Shown: one piece after another, positions 15,690 through 24,586 of the stretch
Position numbering within the stretch: the first letter of the stretch is position 1
Layout of the letters: each line of letters opens with the position of its first letter
Assembly: GCA_016209105.1 (NCBI GenBank)
Contig: JACQWR010000024.1
Coordinates: forward strand, 155,948 to 219,947
DNA length: 64,000 nucleotides
Direction of reading: 5' to 3'
From: Deltaproteobacteria bacterium
Lineage (GTDB): Bacteria > Desulfobacterota > Syntrophia > Syntrophales > JACQWR01
The notes under the pieces: generated by a model
Told to the model about the DNA's origin: nothing
What the model saw: the letters and a program-made list of their open reading frames with translations, nothing else
Databases searched by the model: none
Program-made: the position numbers and the translations under genes

Positions 15690-16379
15690 ATGAGACTAAC
15701 GCTCAAGGAATTAACAGAACTTATCAATGTTTCTGAAAAGACGGTCCGGCGGTGGATTAAACAGGGAACCATCCCGGCATACCGAATCCAGGGACAATAC
15801 CGCTTCAACAAGGCAGAGATTCTGGAATGGGCGACATCGCGCCGAATCAATGTGGCGGCGAACATATTTACCGAGCCAGAAGGTGTTATGGTTACCGGCC
15901 TTGCGGATGCTCTTTCCGCCGGCGGGATTTTCTATCGTGTCCACGGATCGGATAAGGAATCGGCGTTAAAGGCTGTCGTTGAAAACATCCGGCTTCCCGA
16001 CGATGCGGATCGCACGATGCTCTTACAATTTATTCTGGCACGCGAAGCCGTCGCTTCCACGGCAATCGGTGACGGAATTGCCATCCCGCACGTGCGCAAT
16101 CCTCTGGTGCTCAATGTGGATCAGCCTATCGTAACGCTCTGTTTTCTGGAAAAGCCTATTGAATTTCTTTCGCTGGACGGCCAGCCGGTATTTTGTCTTT
16201 TTACCATTGTCGCCCCCACCGTCAGGACGCATCTCTATCTACTCTCGCGACTGGCTTTTGCCTTACGCAACCCTGATTTTAAAAACGCCATCAAGAATCA
16301 GAATTCCCGCGATGAAATTATCGAATTATGCCGGAAAGTCGAATCCGATTTCCCCAGTGAAAAAGGCGGAGGCGCTTAG
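15690..16379 (+). CDS. HTH - PTS EIIA (PtsN-like) fusion regulator
   Basis: A 229-residue fusion. Residues 1-55 are an excisionase/MerR-type winged helix (LTLKELTELINVSEKTVRRW, GTIPAYRIQGQYRFNKAEI). Residues about 75-225 are a PTS EIIA type 2 domain, with the phospho-accepting His134 in GDGIAIPHVRNP. Fusions of this kind could link phosphoryl-transfer signalling to DNA binding. It starts after AAGGGG at 15690, and its stop abuts the ATG of the HyfB-like gene (TAG-ATG), so it heads the Ehr operon and is translationally coupled to it. No HPr or EI gene is present in the window. A regulatory role towards the complex is inferred only. Confidence 0.83.
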   Translation: MRLTLKELTELINVSEKTVRRWIKQGTIPAYRIQGQYRFNKAEILEWATSRRINVAANIFTEPEGVMVTGLADALSAGGIFYRVHGSDKESALKAVVENIRLPDDADRTMLLQFILAREAVASTAIGDGIAIPHVRNPLVLNVDQPIVTLCFLEKPIEFLSLDGQPVFCLFTIVAPTVRTHLYLLSRLAFALRNPDFKNAIKNQNSRDEIIELCRKVESDFPSEKGGGA

Positions 16380-18353
16380 ATGTCTCTGGTACTGATTGCC
16401 CTGGCAATAATTATTATTGGCGGATTGCTGGCGCTTGCCGTCTGTAAGAACGGTTCCCTCAGTACCCTATTGGGCGCAGCCTCAACGGTTGTCGGGTGCA
16501 TTATCGCTCTGATTCCGGTTCTACAAACAATTTATTATGGAGACACGACGATAATTCGTTTGGCTTGGAACATGCCTTACGGGTCTTTTTTTCTCAAGTT
16601 GGATCCTCTTTCCGCATTTTTTCTTTTACCTATTTTTGTCCTTTCCGGACTGGCTGCGATCTATGGCCGGGAATACATGATGGCGTATCGCGACAAGAAA
16701 TGGTTGGGGTTATCATGGTTTTTTTTCAATCTGCTCCTCGTGAGCATGGCCTTTGTTTGTCTCGCGCATAATACCGTTCTGTTCCTTATATCCTGGGAAG
16801 TAATGGCGCTTTCTTCGTTTTTCCTGGTTGCTTTCGAGTATGAAAAGGAAGCGGTTCGCAAAGCTTCGTGGATTTATATGGTTGCTTCCTACCTGGGTAC
16901 GGCCTTTCTGTTGCCCATGTTTTTGATTTTCGGTTCTGAGGCCGGCTCTCTTGATTTTGACGGGTTTGTCCAAGGCCTTTCATCCGGAGAAGCAAATATC
17001 TGTTTTATCCTTGCCCTGGTCGGCTTCGGCACAAAAGCCGGCATCATGCCTTTTCATGTCTGGCTGCCTGTTGCGCATCCGGCAGCGCCGAGTCCCGTCT
17101 CGGCAATTATGTCGGGCGTTATGATTAAAACCGGGATTTATGGACTGGTCCGGACATTGACATTTCTGGGAATGCCGCCGCTTTGGTGGGGATATCTTTT
17201 GCTCGCCATAGGAATTATATCCGGAGTGTTGGGTGTTCTTTTTGCGCTGGCACAGCATGATCTCAAGCGGCTTCTGGCCTATCATAGCGTGGAAAATATC
17301 GGAATTATCCTGATTGGTCTTGGCGTCGGCATGATTGGCTGGAGTTCAGGCATGCCGATTGTGGCGGCTCTGGGATTTGCAGGTGCCCTTCTGCATGTGA
17401 TCAATCACGCTCTTTTTAAGGGCTTGCTTTTTCTCGGCGCCGGGTCTGTCTTCCACGGCGCCCATAACCTGGAGCTTGATCATCTCGGCGGGTTGATCAA
17501 GAAGATGCCCTCTACGGGATTGTTTTTCCTCATCGGATCTGTCGCTATTTCCGGCTTGCCTCCCCTGAATGGCTTTGTCAGCGAATTCGTCATCTACATT
17601 GCCTCTTTCAGCGGAGCCATGTCGCTGAACCCGTCTTCATCGCTGTCCATGATCGGAGCCATTGCGGGTCTCGCCCTGATCGGAGGACTTGCCGCCGCCT
17701 GTTTCACCAAAGCCTTTGGTATTGTCTTTCTGGGGGAACCCCGTTCTAAAGACGCTGAAAACGCTCGTGAATCAAGTCCCTGGATGACACTTCCCATGAT
17801 GATTCTGGCAGTAGCCTGTATTTTTATTGGTTTGCTGGGAGCGGCGGTCATTCAGGTTATCCCACCGGTCATCGGCGTTGTTTTGGGTAATCCGTACACT
17901 GGCGAAATCAGGATAGCGTCAAATTATCTTTTCTCTGTAACCGCAGGATCGGCTGTTTTTATTATTTTTCTGATGGCAATTTCCGGTTTGCGTTCCTTTC
18001 TCCTTTCCCGGCGCTCGGTGGGCAGTTCTGGTACCTGGGATTGCGGCTATGCCGCCCCTGATGCGAGAATGCAGTATACGGCATCATCTTTTGCCCAGCC
18101 TATCATTGATCTCTTTCAGTTCTTCTTAAGAACGAAAAAGAACATTACAATGCCCGATTCATATTTCCTTGGGGCAGCACGTTTTGAAACCCACACAACG
18201 GACATCGGCCGGAAAGGCATTTATAATCCAATTTTTAAGGCAATCGGAAGCTTCTTTGGGCGGATGAAGGTGGTGCAGGAAGGCCGCATTCATATCTATG
18301 TGCTCTATGTAGTGGTTACGCTGCTTATTTTGCTTTTCTGGAATATGAGGTAA
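16380..18353 (+). CDS. hyfB: Ehr/Hyf-type antiporter-like membrane subunit (HyfB/NuoL-like)
   Basis: A 657-residue polytopic protein of the proton-conducting Mrp/NuoL/HyfB family, with about 16 hydrophobic helices. Family motifs are present: WEVMALSSFFLVAFE (the helix-5 glutamate), KAGIMPFHVWLPVAHPAAPSP, DLKRLLAYHSVENIG and INHALFKGLLFLGAGS. In known complexes this subunit pumps protons or sodium, coupled to electron transfer in the peripheral arm. It is the first membrane subunit of the operon; the next gene starts 5 bases after its stop. The DNA of this and the next genes looks more A+T rich than the neighbourhood. Confidence 0.9.
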   Translation: MSLVLIALAIIIIGGLLALAVCKNGSLSTLLGAASTVVGCIIALIPVLQTIYYGDTTIIRLAWNMPYGSFFLKLDPLSAFFLLPIFVLSGLAAIYGREYMMAYRDKKWLGLSWFFFNLLLVSMAFVCLAHNTVLFLISWEVMALSSFFLVAFEYEKEAVRKASWIYMVASYLGTAFLLPMFLIFGSEAGSLDFDGFVQGLSSGEANICFILALVGFGTKAGIMPFHVWLPVAHPAAPSPVSAIMSGVMIKTGIYGLVRTLTFLGMPPLWWGYLLLAIGIISGVLGVLFALAQHDLKRLLAYHSVENIGIILIGLGVGMIGWSSGMPIVAALGFAGALLHVINHALFKGLLFLGAGSVFHGAHNLELDHLGGLIKKMPSTGLFFLIGSVAISGLPPLNGFVSEFVIYIASFSGAMSLNPSSSLSMIGAIAGLALIGGLAAACFTKAFGIVFLGEPRSKDAENARESSPWMTLPMMILAVACIFIGLLGAAVIQVIPPVIGVVLGNPYTGEIRIASNYLFSVTAGSAVFIIFLMAISGLRSFLLSRRSVGSSGTWDCGYAAPDARMQYTASSFAQPIIDLFQFFLRTKKNITMPDSYFLGAARFETHTTDIGRKGIYNPIFKAIGSFFGRMKVVQEGRIHIYVLYVVVTLLILLFWNMR

Positions 18354-18358
18354 CGGGC

Positions 18359-19258
18359 ATGCAAATAACTTCTTTCATCAACATCATTTTGGGACTTCTC
18401 CTTGCTCCGTTACTTTTGGGCATTATTAATAAGACCAAAGCGTCCTTTGCGGGCAGAACCGGCCAACCCCTGCTGCAGGCTTATTACGATATCATCAAAC
18501 AACTGCAAAAGGGGGCTGTTTACAGCAAAACAACTTCCTGGATTTTCAGAGCCGGGCCTGTGGTGGGCTTGTCGGCCGTCTTGGTTGCGCTGGCCATAGT
18601 GCCCGTGGGCGGCATTGCAGCGCCGCTGGCTTTTTCCGGCGATCTGTTGCTGCTGGCTTACCTTTTAGGCGTTATGCGTTTCTTTACCGTTCTCGCTGCC
18701 TTGGATACAGGATCAAGTTTCGAAGGCATGGGCGCCAGCAGAGAGGTATTGTTTTCGGCGATAGCGGAACCTGCCTTTCTTATCGGCCTTGCCGCCATCG
18801 CCCGTGAAACCGGCATCATGTCTCTATCGCACATGTTGCCTGCGGCTCATTTTTTCTCCCCGGAGGTCGTGCTTGTTGTCGCATCGCTACTGGTCGTTTT
18901 TCTGTGTGAAAATGCCCGCATCCCCTTTGATGATCCCAATACTCATCTGGAGTTAACCATGATTCACGAAGTCATGGTGCTGGATCACAGCGGCCCGGAC
19001 TTCGCCTTTATCCTCTATAGTTCGGCATTGAAATTATGGGTGTTGGGTTTGGTTATTGTGGGGTTGATTTTCCCGTCGCCTGCCGGTTCTTTCTGGCCGG
19101 CGCCCGTTTCCACGGCTATTTGCGGTCTGATCCTTCTGGCTATCATTGTGGGAATTATTGAATCTTTGATGGCACGGTTGCGTCTGCTTCGTATCCCGCA
19201 ATTGCTGGTGGCCGCCGGATCATTATCGGCATTCGCCTTTATTCTGATCTTGAGGTAG
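18359..19258 (+). CDS. hyfC: HyfC/HycD/NuoH-like membrane subunit
   Basis: A 299-residue membrane protein with about eight helices. It carries the NuoH/HycD quinone- or interface-side loops: GQPLLQAYYDIIKQLQKG near residues 36-53, SSFEGMGASREVLFSAIAEPAF, and the conserved ENARIPFDDPNTHLELTMIHE near the middle. In group 4 hydrogenases this subunit forms the joint between the membrane arm and the catalytic arm. It lies 5 bases after the HyfB-like gene and 4 before the HyfE-like gene. Confidence 0.92.
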   Translation: MQITSFINIILGLLLAPLLLGIINKTKASFAGRTGQPLLQAYYDIIKQLQKGAVYSKTTSWIFRAGPVVGLSAVLVALAIVPVGGIAAPLAFSGDLLLLAYLLGVMRFFTVLAALDTGSSFEGMGASREVLFSAIAEPAFLIGLAAIARETGIMSLSHMLPAAHFFSPEVVLVVASLLVVFLCENARIPFDDPNTHLELTMIHEVMVLDHSGPDFAFILYSSALKLWVLGLVIVGLIFPSPAGSFWPAPVSTAICGLILLAIIVGIIESLMARLRLLRIPQLLVAAGSLSAFAFILILR

Positions 19259-19262
19259 ATAA

Positions 19263-19910
19263 ATGGACTCCACAATAGAAATAATGATGATTCTGCTTCT
19301 ACTTTCCGATATGGCTCTTTTGGGCTTGAGCCGTCTGCGCACGTGTATCAGTATCGTGTCGTTTCAGGGAATGCTTTTGGGGTTGCTGGCACTGGTTACG
19401 CAACTTGGATCGCTGACCCCTCGTCTGATTATGATTGCCGCAGCAAGTTTTATCATCAAAGGGTTTGTTTTCCCAATCCTGCTCAGGCGCGGTATTAGAG
19501 AAGCGGGAACGCAGCATGAAATAGAGCCTTTTGTCGGCTATATCACTTCGGTCATCGCGGGATTGGCTATGCTGGGTGTTTCTTTATGGCTGGGCACAAA
19601 ACTTCCGCTATTTGCCGCAGGCAGCGGAACTTCTCTTATTGTTCCCGCCGCGCTGACGACGTTATTTACCGGCTTATTTCTGATCATTGCGCGGAAGAAT
19701 GCGCTCAATCAGTGTCTGGGCTATATTATTATGGAAAATGGAATTTATACGTTCGGCATTGTCTCTGTTGTGGAAATACCCCTGCTGGTAGAGTTGGGCA
19801 TCCTGCTGGATGTCTTTGTCGCGGTGTTCGTCATGGGCATTGCGATTTATCATATTAACAGAGAATTTGATCACCTTGATTCTGATCGTTTGAATGTTTT
19901 GAAAGGATAA
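19263..19910 (+). CDS. hyfE: HyfE-like membrane subunit
   Basis: A 215-residue membrane protein with about six helices and NuoK-like features, matching the HyfE family. A QGMLLGLLALVTQ helix comes early and ENGIYTFGI with the following LVELGILLDVFVAVFVMGI helix near the end. It is a structural subunit of the membrane arm. It sits between the HyfC-like and HyfF-like genes with spacers of 4 and 12 bases. Confidence 0.88.
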   Translation: MDSTIEIMMILLLLSDMALLGLSRLRTCISIVSFQGMLLGLLALVTQLGSLTPRLIMIAAASFIIKGFVFPILLRRGIREAGTQHEIEPFVGYITSVIAGLAMLGVSLWLGTKLPLFAAGSGTSLIVPAALTTLFTGLFLIIARKNALNQCLGYIIMENGIYTFGIVSVVEIPLLVELGILLDVFVAVFVMGIAIYHINREFDHLDSDRLNVLKG

Positions 19911-19922
19911 ACCGGAACGGAA

Positions 19923-21434
19923 ATGAATTATGAAATAGTTCTTTGGTCGCTGATATCAATCCCCGCAATTTCCGGATTAATTTGCATTTTTGCACCTTCG
20001 CCGAAGTTCGCCCTGGGCATAATGTGCGCCGGTGTTTTCAGCGCGGCCTTGCTTGGATTATTGGCTATCGAAGCTGTTTTGCTGCAAGGGAAAATCTTGT
20101 TTGCCGCAGCAGACTGGCTGTTTATGGATGCGCTTTCGGCATATAATCTTTTTGTCATGATTATCGTTTTTTGTTTGAGTTCCCTATACGCCTGCATATA
20201 TTTTCACGAGGAACTTCTGCATAATAACCTGACGCTTAAACAACTAAGACAGTTCACCTCTCTTTGGTGCGGAGCGCTGGCGGCAATGACGCTTGTCCTC
20301 TTGTCGAATAATCTGGGTATTATGTGGGTGGGAATTGAAGCAACAACCCTGATTACCGCTTTTCTTATTTGTATACACGTATCACGCAAATCATTAGAAG
20401 CGATGTGGAAATATATTCTCATTTGTTCTGTAGGCGTTGCTTTTGCATTTATGGGCACTCTTTTAGCCGCCGCCTCCGCCAAAGGAGTAGGATGGGGTAG
20501 TTATAATGCGCTACTCTGGACAACACTGCGCACCAATGCCATATCCCTTAATCCCATGTTGATTAAAGCTGCTTTTATCTTTTTACTTGTTGGATATGGA
20601 ACTAAAGCCGGCCTCGCTCCCCTGCATAGCTGGCTCCCTGATGCACACAGTCAAGCGCCTGCGCCGGTTTCCGCGATATTTTCAGGGTTCATGCTGAATG
20701 CCGCCCTGTATTGCATCATGCGTTATGTACCCATTGTTGAGACAGCGACAGGCAATACCGGTTGGGGGCTACAATTTCTTGTCGGCTTTGGTATCTTCTC
20801 CATTGTTATTGCTGCTGCATTTATTATTTTTCAAAAAGACGTGAAAAGGCTGTTGGCCTATCACAGTATTGAACATCTGGGAATTATTGCCTTGGGCTTT
20901 GGGCTCGGTGGATTAGGAACATTTGCAGCGCTTTTCCATACATTTAACCATTCTCTCTGCAAAACACTTTCCTTCTTTGCCGCGGGGCGTCTCGGGCAGA
21001 TATTCGGGGGGCATGACATGGAAAACATGTCGGGATCGCTGCCTGTTTCACCGGTTTGGGGGATCGGAATTTTCTGTAGCCTTCTTGCCCTCATTGGCAT
21101 TGCGCCATTCTCATTGTTTATGAGTGAATTTCAGCTTATAAAGGCTGCTGTTGATAGTCAAGCCTGGATAGTACTTTCTCTCTTCCTTCTTGGTGCCGGT
21201 ATTGTCTTTGTGGGGGCACTCGGGCATGCTATTCCGCTCGCATGGGGTACAAATCAAAAATCATATACGCCGGTAACGGCTACGTATTTTGAAGCATTTC
21301 TTGTCTTCGCTCCGCTTGCCGTCCTCCTTGTCCTTGGACTCTGGATGCCGAAAACTTTTTTTACCGCATTAAATTCAGCTGCCAATATTATTGGAATTGT
21401 CGGCAGTGTAGCGCCATCAGGAGTGGGGCGATGA
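19923..21434 (+). CDS. hyfF: HyfF/NuoN-like antiporter subunit
   Basis: A 503-residue membrane protein, the second antiporter-like subunit of the operon. It has MWVGIEATTLITAFLICI (helix-5 glutamate), KAGLAPLHSWLPDAHSQAPAP, KDVKRLLAYHSIEHLGIIA and FNHSLCKTLSFFAAG. As in HyfF, it should contribute a second ion channel. Its last four bases overlap the start of the large-subunit gene (ATGA), showing translational coupling. Confidence 0.92.
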   Translation: MNYEIVLWSLISIPAISGLICIFAPSPKFALGIMCAGVFSAALLGLLAIEAVLLQGKILFAAADWLFMDALSAYNLFVMIIVFCLSSLYACIYFHEELLHNNLTLKQLRQFTSLWCGALAAMTLVLLSNNLGIMWVGIEATTLITAFLICIHVSRKSLEAMWKYILICSVGVAFAFMGTLLAAASAKGVGWGSYNALLWTTLRTNAISLNPMLIKAAFIFLLVGYGTKAGLAPLHSWLPDAHSQAPAPVSAIFSGFMLNAALYCIMRYVPIVETATGNTGWGLQFLVGFGIFSIVIAAAFIIFQKDVKRLLAYHSIEHLGIIALGFGLGGLGTFAALFHTFNHSLCKTLSFFAAGRLGQIFGGHDMENMSGSLPVSPVWGIGIFCSLLALIGIAPFSLFMSEFQLIKAAVDSQAWIVLSLFLLGAGIVFVGALGHAIPLAWGTNQKSYTPVTATYFEAFLVFAPLAVLLVLGLWMPKTFFTALNSAANIIGIVGSVAPSGVGR

Positions 21435-22981
21435 GTCTTCCGGCATTCAAAACACTGCGCAATTGTCAAACGATAGCTATTGATGATGTTCCTCTGGTTG
21501 ATACAACCGTCTTCAGGAATTCTATTATCACTGCCGTAGAAGGCGGCTCACGCATTTGCGCCCTTTTCGGCGTTCCTCGGGATCGTCTTGATCCACAGGT
21601 TTTCAGTAAACAATTATCCCGGGCGGTCATCCGCGTGTTTGCCGTTCTCGCCCATGACAGAGAAGGAACCCTATTCATTATCTCGACGGATATTCGCGGC
21701 TCCTATGCTGCGCTGACCCCTGATTGCCCGCAGGCGCACTGGTTTGAACGTGAGCTCTTCGAGCAATGGGGCGTCGTACCGGAAGGCCACCCCTGGCTTA
21801 AACCGATTCGCTTCCATAAAACCTATAACAAAACTGAAGACCAGACTAACGCCCGGGAATCAATGATTGGCATCACTGATTTTTTCCGTCTGGAAGGTTC
21901 GGAAATTCATGATGTCGCTGTCGGGCCTGTCCATGCCGGCATTATCGAACCGGGGCATTTCCGTTTTCAATGTCATGGGGAATATGTCTATCATCTGGAA
22001 ATATCACTGGGCTATCAACACCGCGGAATCGAACCGGCCTTAATCGGCGGGCCAACTAAACGGACGTTGCATTATATGGAAACGCTCGCCGGTGATACCA
22101 CCATCGGCCATGCCATGGCCTTCTCTCATCTGATGGAAACAATAATGGGCGTCTCCGTAACGCCGCGCGCTAAAACCATCCGCGGTATAGCGCTGGAGTT
22201 GGAACGTCTGGCGAACCACATTGGGGATTTGGGTGCGCTGGCGGGCGATGTCGGGTTTCTCCCCACGGCTTCTTATTGCGGGCGCATTCGCGGTGATGTT
22301 CTGAACCTGACAGCCCTGCTTTGCGGCAACAGATTTGGCCGCAGTCTTGTGCTGCCCGGCGGCGTTGCGTTTGATCTGGACAACACTTTGGTTCAACAGC
22401 TAAAAGATCGTCTGCGCGCTGCATTTAGTGAGGTATCTGCCGCCGTCAATCTGCTCTGGGATACGCCATCGGTAATGGCACGATTTGAAAACGCAGGCAG
22501 GATTTCTAAGGAAACTGCAAAAAGTCTGGGGCTGGTCGGTCCGGCCGCCAGAGCATGTGATATCGTGCGCGATGCCCGCTATGATTTCCCCGCCGGAATT
22601 TTTCGGTTTTCGCAAATACCGGTTTCAACCTGGGATACCGGTGATGTTTTTGCCCGCGCCTACGTGCGCTGGCTGGAAATCCAGCGTTCAGTGACATTTA
22701 TTCAAAATCAACTGGAGATGTGGCCGGAAGGAAAAACGGAAACCGAGATTAAGAATCTCGCGGCTAATTCTCTGGCGGTTTCCCTCGTTGAAGGTTGGCG
22801 CGGGGGAATCTGTCATGTGGCCCTGACGGATTCCCGTGGATTATTCAGCCATTATAAAATCATTGACCCTTCATTCCATAATTGGATGGGATTGGCTATG
22901 GCATTGAGGAATCAGCAGATTTCAGATTTCCCTCTTTGCAATAAAAGTTTCAATCTTTCTTATTGCGGTCATGATCTGTGA
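21431..22981 (+). CDS. hyfG: Ehr large subunit: HycE/HyfG-like with NuoC domain, no Ni-ligand cysteines
   Basis: A 516-residue fusion: a NuoC-like domain (about 1-145, with HWFERELFEQWGVVPEGHPW) and a NuoD/HycE-like domain (about 165-516: GPVHAGIIEPGHFRF, YVYHLEISLGYQHRGIE, RGIALELERLANHIGDLG). True [NiFe] hydrogenases have RVCGxC after the HRGIE segment and DPCxxC at the C terminus. Here the first becomes METLAGDTTIGH and the C terminus FPLCNKSFNLSYCGHDL. The whole protein contains no CxxC pair. It therefore cannot hold a NiFe centre and belongs with the energy-converting hydrogenase-related (Ehr) complexes. The reaction coupled to ion pumping is unknown. Confidence 0.88.
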   Translation: MSLPAFKTLRNCQTIAIDDVPLVDTTVFRNSIITAVEGGSRICALFGVPRDRLDPQVFSKQLSRAVIRVFAVLAHDREGTLFIISTDIRGSYAALTPDCPQAHWFERELFEQWGVVPEGHPWLKPIRFHKTYNKTEDQTNARESMIGITDFFRLEGSEIHDVAVGPVHAGIIEPGHFRFQCHGEYVYHLEISLGYQHRGIEPALIGGPTKRTLHYMETLAGDTTIGHAMAFSHLMETIMGVSVTPRAKTIRGIALELERLANHIGDLGALAGDVGFLPTASYCGRIRGDVLNLTALLCGNRFGRSLVLPGGVAFDLDNTLVQQLKDRLRAAFSEVSAAVNLLWDTPSVMARFENAGRISKETAKSLGLVGPAARACDIVRDARYDFPAGIFRFSQIPVSTWDTGDVFARAYVRWLEIQRSVTFIQNQLEMWPEGKTETEIKNLAANSLAVSLVEGWRGGICHVALTDSRGLFSHYKIIDPSFHNWMGLAMALRNQQISDFPLCNKSFNLSYCGHDL

Positions 22982-22989
22982 GATAAATT

Positions 22990-23745
22990 ATGATAAATGT
23001 CTTATTAAAAACGCTAAACCAAAAGAACCGGACAATTGATTATCCAAAGTCCACGCCTGTTCTCCCTGAACGTTTCCGGGGCCTGCCGGTTATTGATCGG
23101 GCCAAGTGTATTGCCAATTGCAAGCTCTGCATTGAAGCTTGTCCCACGGATGCTCTCACGGACGGCTTAAAAATTGATTTGGGCCGCTGCCTTTTTTGCA
23201 ATAAATGCCTGTCCGCCTGTCATACGGGCGCAATCAGCTTCTCACAGGAACATCGGCTGGCCGCCAGAACAAGAGAGGATTTGGTATTAAAAGACTCCTC
23301 TTTAAACTCTTTAAAATTGATTGAGTCGTTGGATAAGGAATCCCGCCGATTATTTGGTCGTTCTTTTAAACTGAGGCAGGTAAGTGCCGGTGGGTGCAAT
23401 GCCTGTGAAGCGGACACGAACGTCTTGAGCACTGTTGTTTATGATTTGGGGCGCTTCGGTGTGCAATTTGTCGCCTCCCCTCGCCATGCTGACGGCTTGC
23501 TGATCACGGGGCCTGTTTCCCGCAATATGCGTCTGGCCCTGGAGAAAACCTATGAAGCCGTACCTGCGCCCAAGCTGGTCATTGTTGTGGGATCTTGCGC
23601 AATTTCCGGCGGTCCATACATTGATCATCCGGAAGTTCTCAATGGCGTTGATCCGGTCCTGCCGGTGGATTTATACATTCCCGGGTGCCCGCCCCATCCC
23701 TTAACTATTCTTGATGGCGTTTTGCGGCTGCTGGGTAGACTTTAG
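22990..23745 (+). CDS. Ehr small subunit: 2x[4Fe-4S] ferredoxin fused to NuoB/HyfI-like domain
   Basis: A 251-residue fusion. Residues about 32-85 hold two [4Fe-4S] motifs (CIANCKLCIEACP and CLFCNKCLSACH), as in HyfH. Residues about 118-250 are a NuoB/HyfI-like small subunit with four cluster ligands: GGCNACEA (two), GSCAISGG and PGCPPHP. In related hydrogenases these are separate genes, so one polypeptide here carries the whole electron wire from ferredoxin-type donors to the proximal cluster. It ends the operon; a hairpin at 23758-23784 follows. Confidence 0.9.
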   Translation: MINVLLKTLNQKNRTIDYPKSTPVLPERFRGLPVIDRAKCIANCKLCIEACPTDALTDGLKIDLGRCLFCNKCLSACHTGAISFSQEHRLAARTREDLVLKDSSLNSLKLIESLDKESRRLFGRSFKLRQVSAGGCNACEADTNVLSTVVYDLGRFGVQFVASPRHADGLLITGPVSRNMRLALEKTYEAVPAPKLVIVVGSCAISGGPYIDHPEVLNGVDPVLPVDLYIPGCPPHPLTILDGVLRLLGRL

Positions 23746-23757
23746 ATACTATCAACA

Positions 23758-23784
23758 TTCCCGCGCATTGTTTTGACGCGGGAA
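23758..23784. terminator. Hairpin between the Ehr operon and the converging SAM-hydrolase gene
   Basis: TTCCCGCG (23758-23765) pairs perfectly with CGCGGGAA (23777-23784) around an 11-base loop. No strong T run follows on either strand, so it may be a weak or bidirectional terminator for the two convergent operons. Confidence 0.5.
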
Positions 23785-23800
23785 CCAACGTTCGGCAATG

Positions 23801-24577
23801 TTAATCAATTCGTACCCGGTCCCCGACCAGGACTCCTATACGCGGAGCGGCGGCTGTTCCCCGCAGGGCCACCTCCAGTGTGCCGCTGGAGGACGTAATG
23901 ATAAAAGGTTCACGCTTCGCGGCATTCGGGACGGCGGCATAGGTCGCCCGGTACGCTAATTCCCCTTCAAAATATTCATCCCCTCCCGGATGTGAAAACT
24001 GTACGCGATAGCTCTCTCGCTGTGCCAACGGCGGCAGGTTGGTTATCACATTGCCGAACCGGTCAATGGTGACGACTTCCCCGTCCCTGCCCTTCCGGAA
24101 GAATTTGAGACGAACGACCGGAACGACCTGCGTATCTATTTTCCCCAGCGGAACCCCGGCGGCAATCCGGGCGGCGGCGGGGGCAAAAACATCGCGGCCG
24201 TGAAAGGTGCGGGAGGCATGTTTCGGAACCGGCAGGGCGATGATTTCTTCGATGCCTGCATCGGCCACGGCGGGATACAGCAGGCCGTTGTCCGGGCCGA
24301 TAAAAAAGTAAGAACCGGCCCGTACCGCCAGCGCCTTGCGCGCCGTTCCCACGCCCGGATCTACAACGGCAAGGAAAATGCTGCACGGGGGGAAATAGGC
24401 GTAATTTGCCAGAAGAAGCCAGGCCCCCTCGCGAACGTTGCCGGGGCCCACGTGATTGGTCAGGTCTACCAACCGCGCCTCCGGGCACCGGGAGAGAATA
24501 ACGCCCTTCATGACCCCGACATAGGGATCATTCCCGAAATCAGTAAGCAAAACTACGGTGGGAGCAGGGAGAGCCAT
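23801..24577 (-). CDS. S-adenosyl-L-methionine hydroxide adenosyltransferase family protein
   Basis: A 258-residue member of the DUF62/SAM hydroxide adenosyltransferase family, whose enzymes split SAM with water to adenosine and methionine. Seen are TDFGNDPYVGVMKGVI near the start, AVVDPGVGTARKALAVRAG, FIGPDNGLLYP and, in the C-terminal beta-barrel, TIDRFGNVITNLP. All are family signatures. The stop of the sirtuin gene is 9 bases upstream, so the two share a transcript. The connection of a SAM hydrolase to a NAD-dependent deacylase is not obvious, though both deal with nucleoside-type cofactors. Confidence 0.92.
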   Translation of the reverse strand: MALPAPTVVLLTDFGNDPYVGVMKGVILSRCPEARLVDLTNHVGPGNVREGAWLLLANYAYFPPCSIFLAVVDPGVGTARKALAVRAGSYFFIGPDNGLLYPAVADAGIEEIIALPVPKHASRTFHGRDVFAPAAARIAAGVPLGKIDTQVVPVVRLKFFRKGRDGEVVTIDRFGNVITNLPPLAQRESYRVQFSHPGGDEYFEGELAYRATYAAVPNAAKREPFIITSSSGTLEVALRGTAAAPRIGVLVGDRVRID

Positions 24578-24586
24578 TTCCGGTTT

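Noticed and set aside
21431..22981. Calling the large subunit a functional [NiFe] hydrogenase
   Set aside because: Neither of the two CxxC nickel-binding pairs is present anywhere in the protein.
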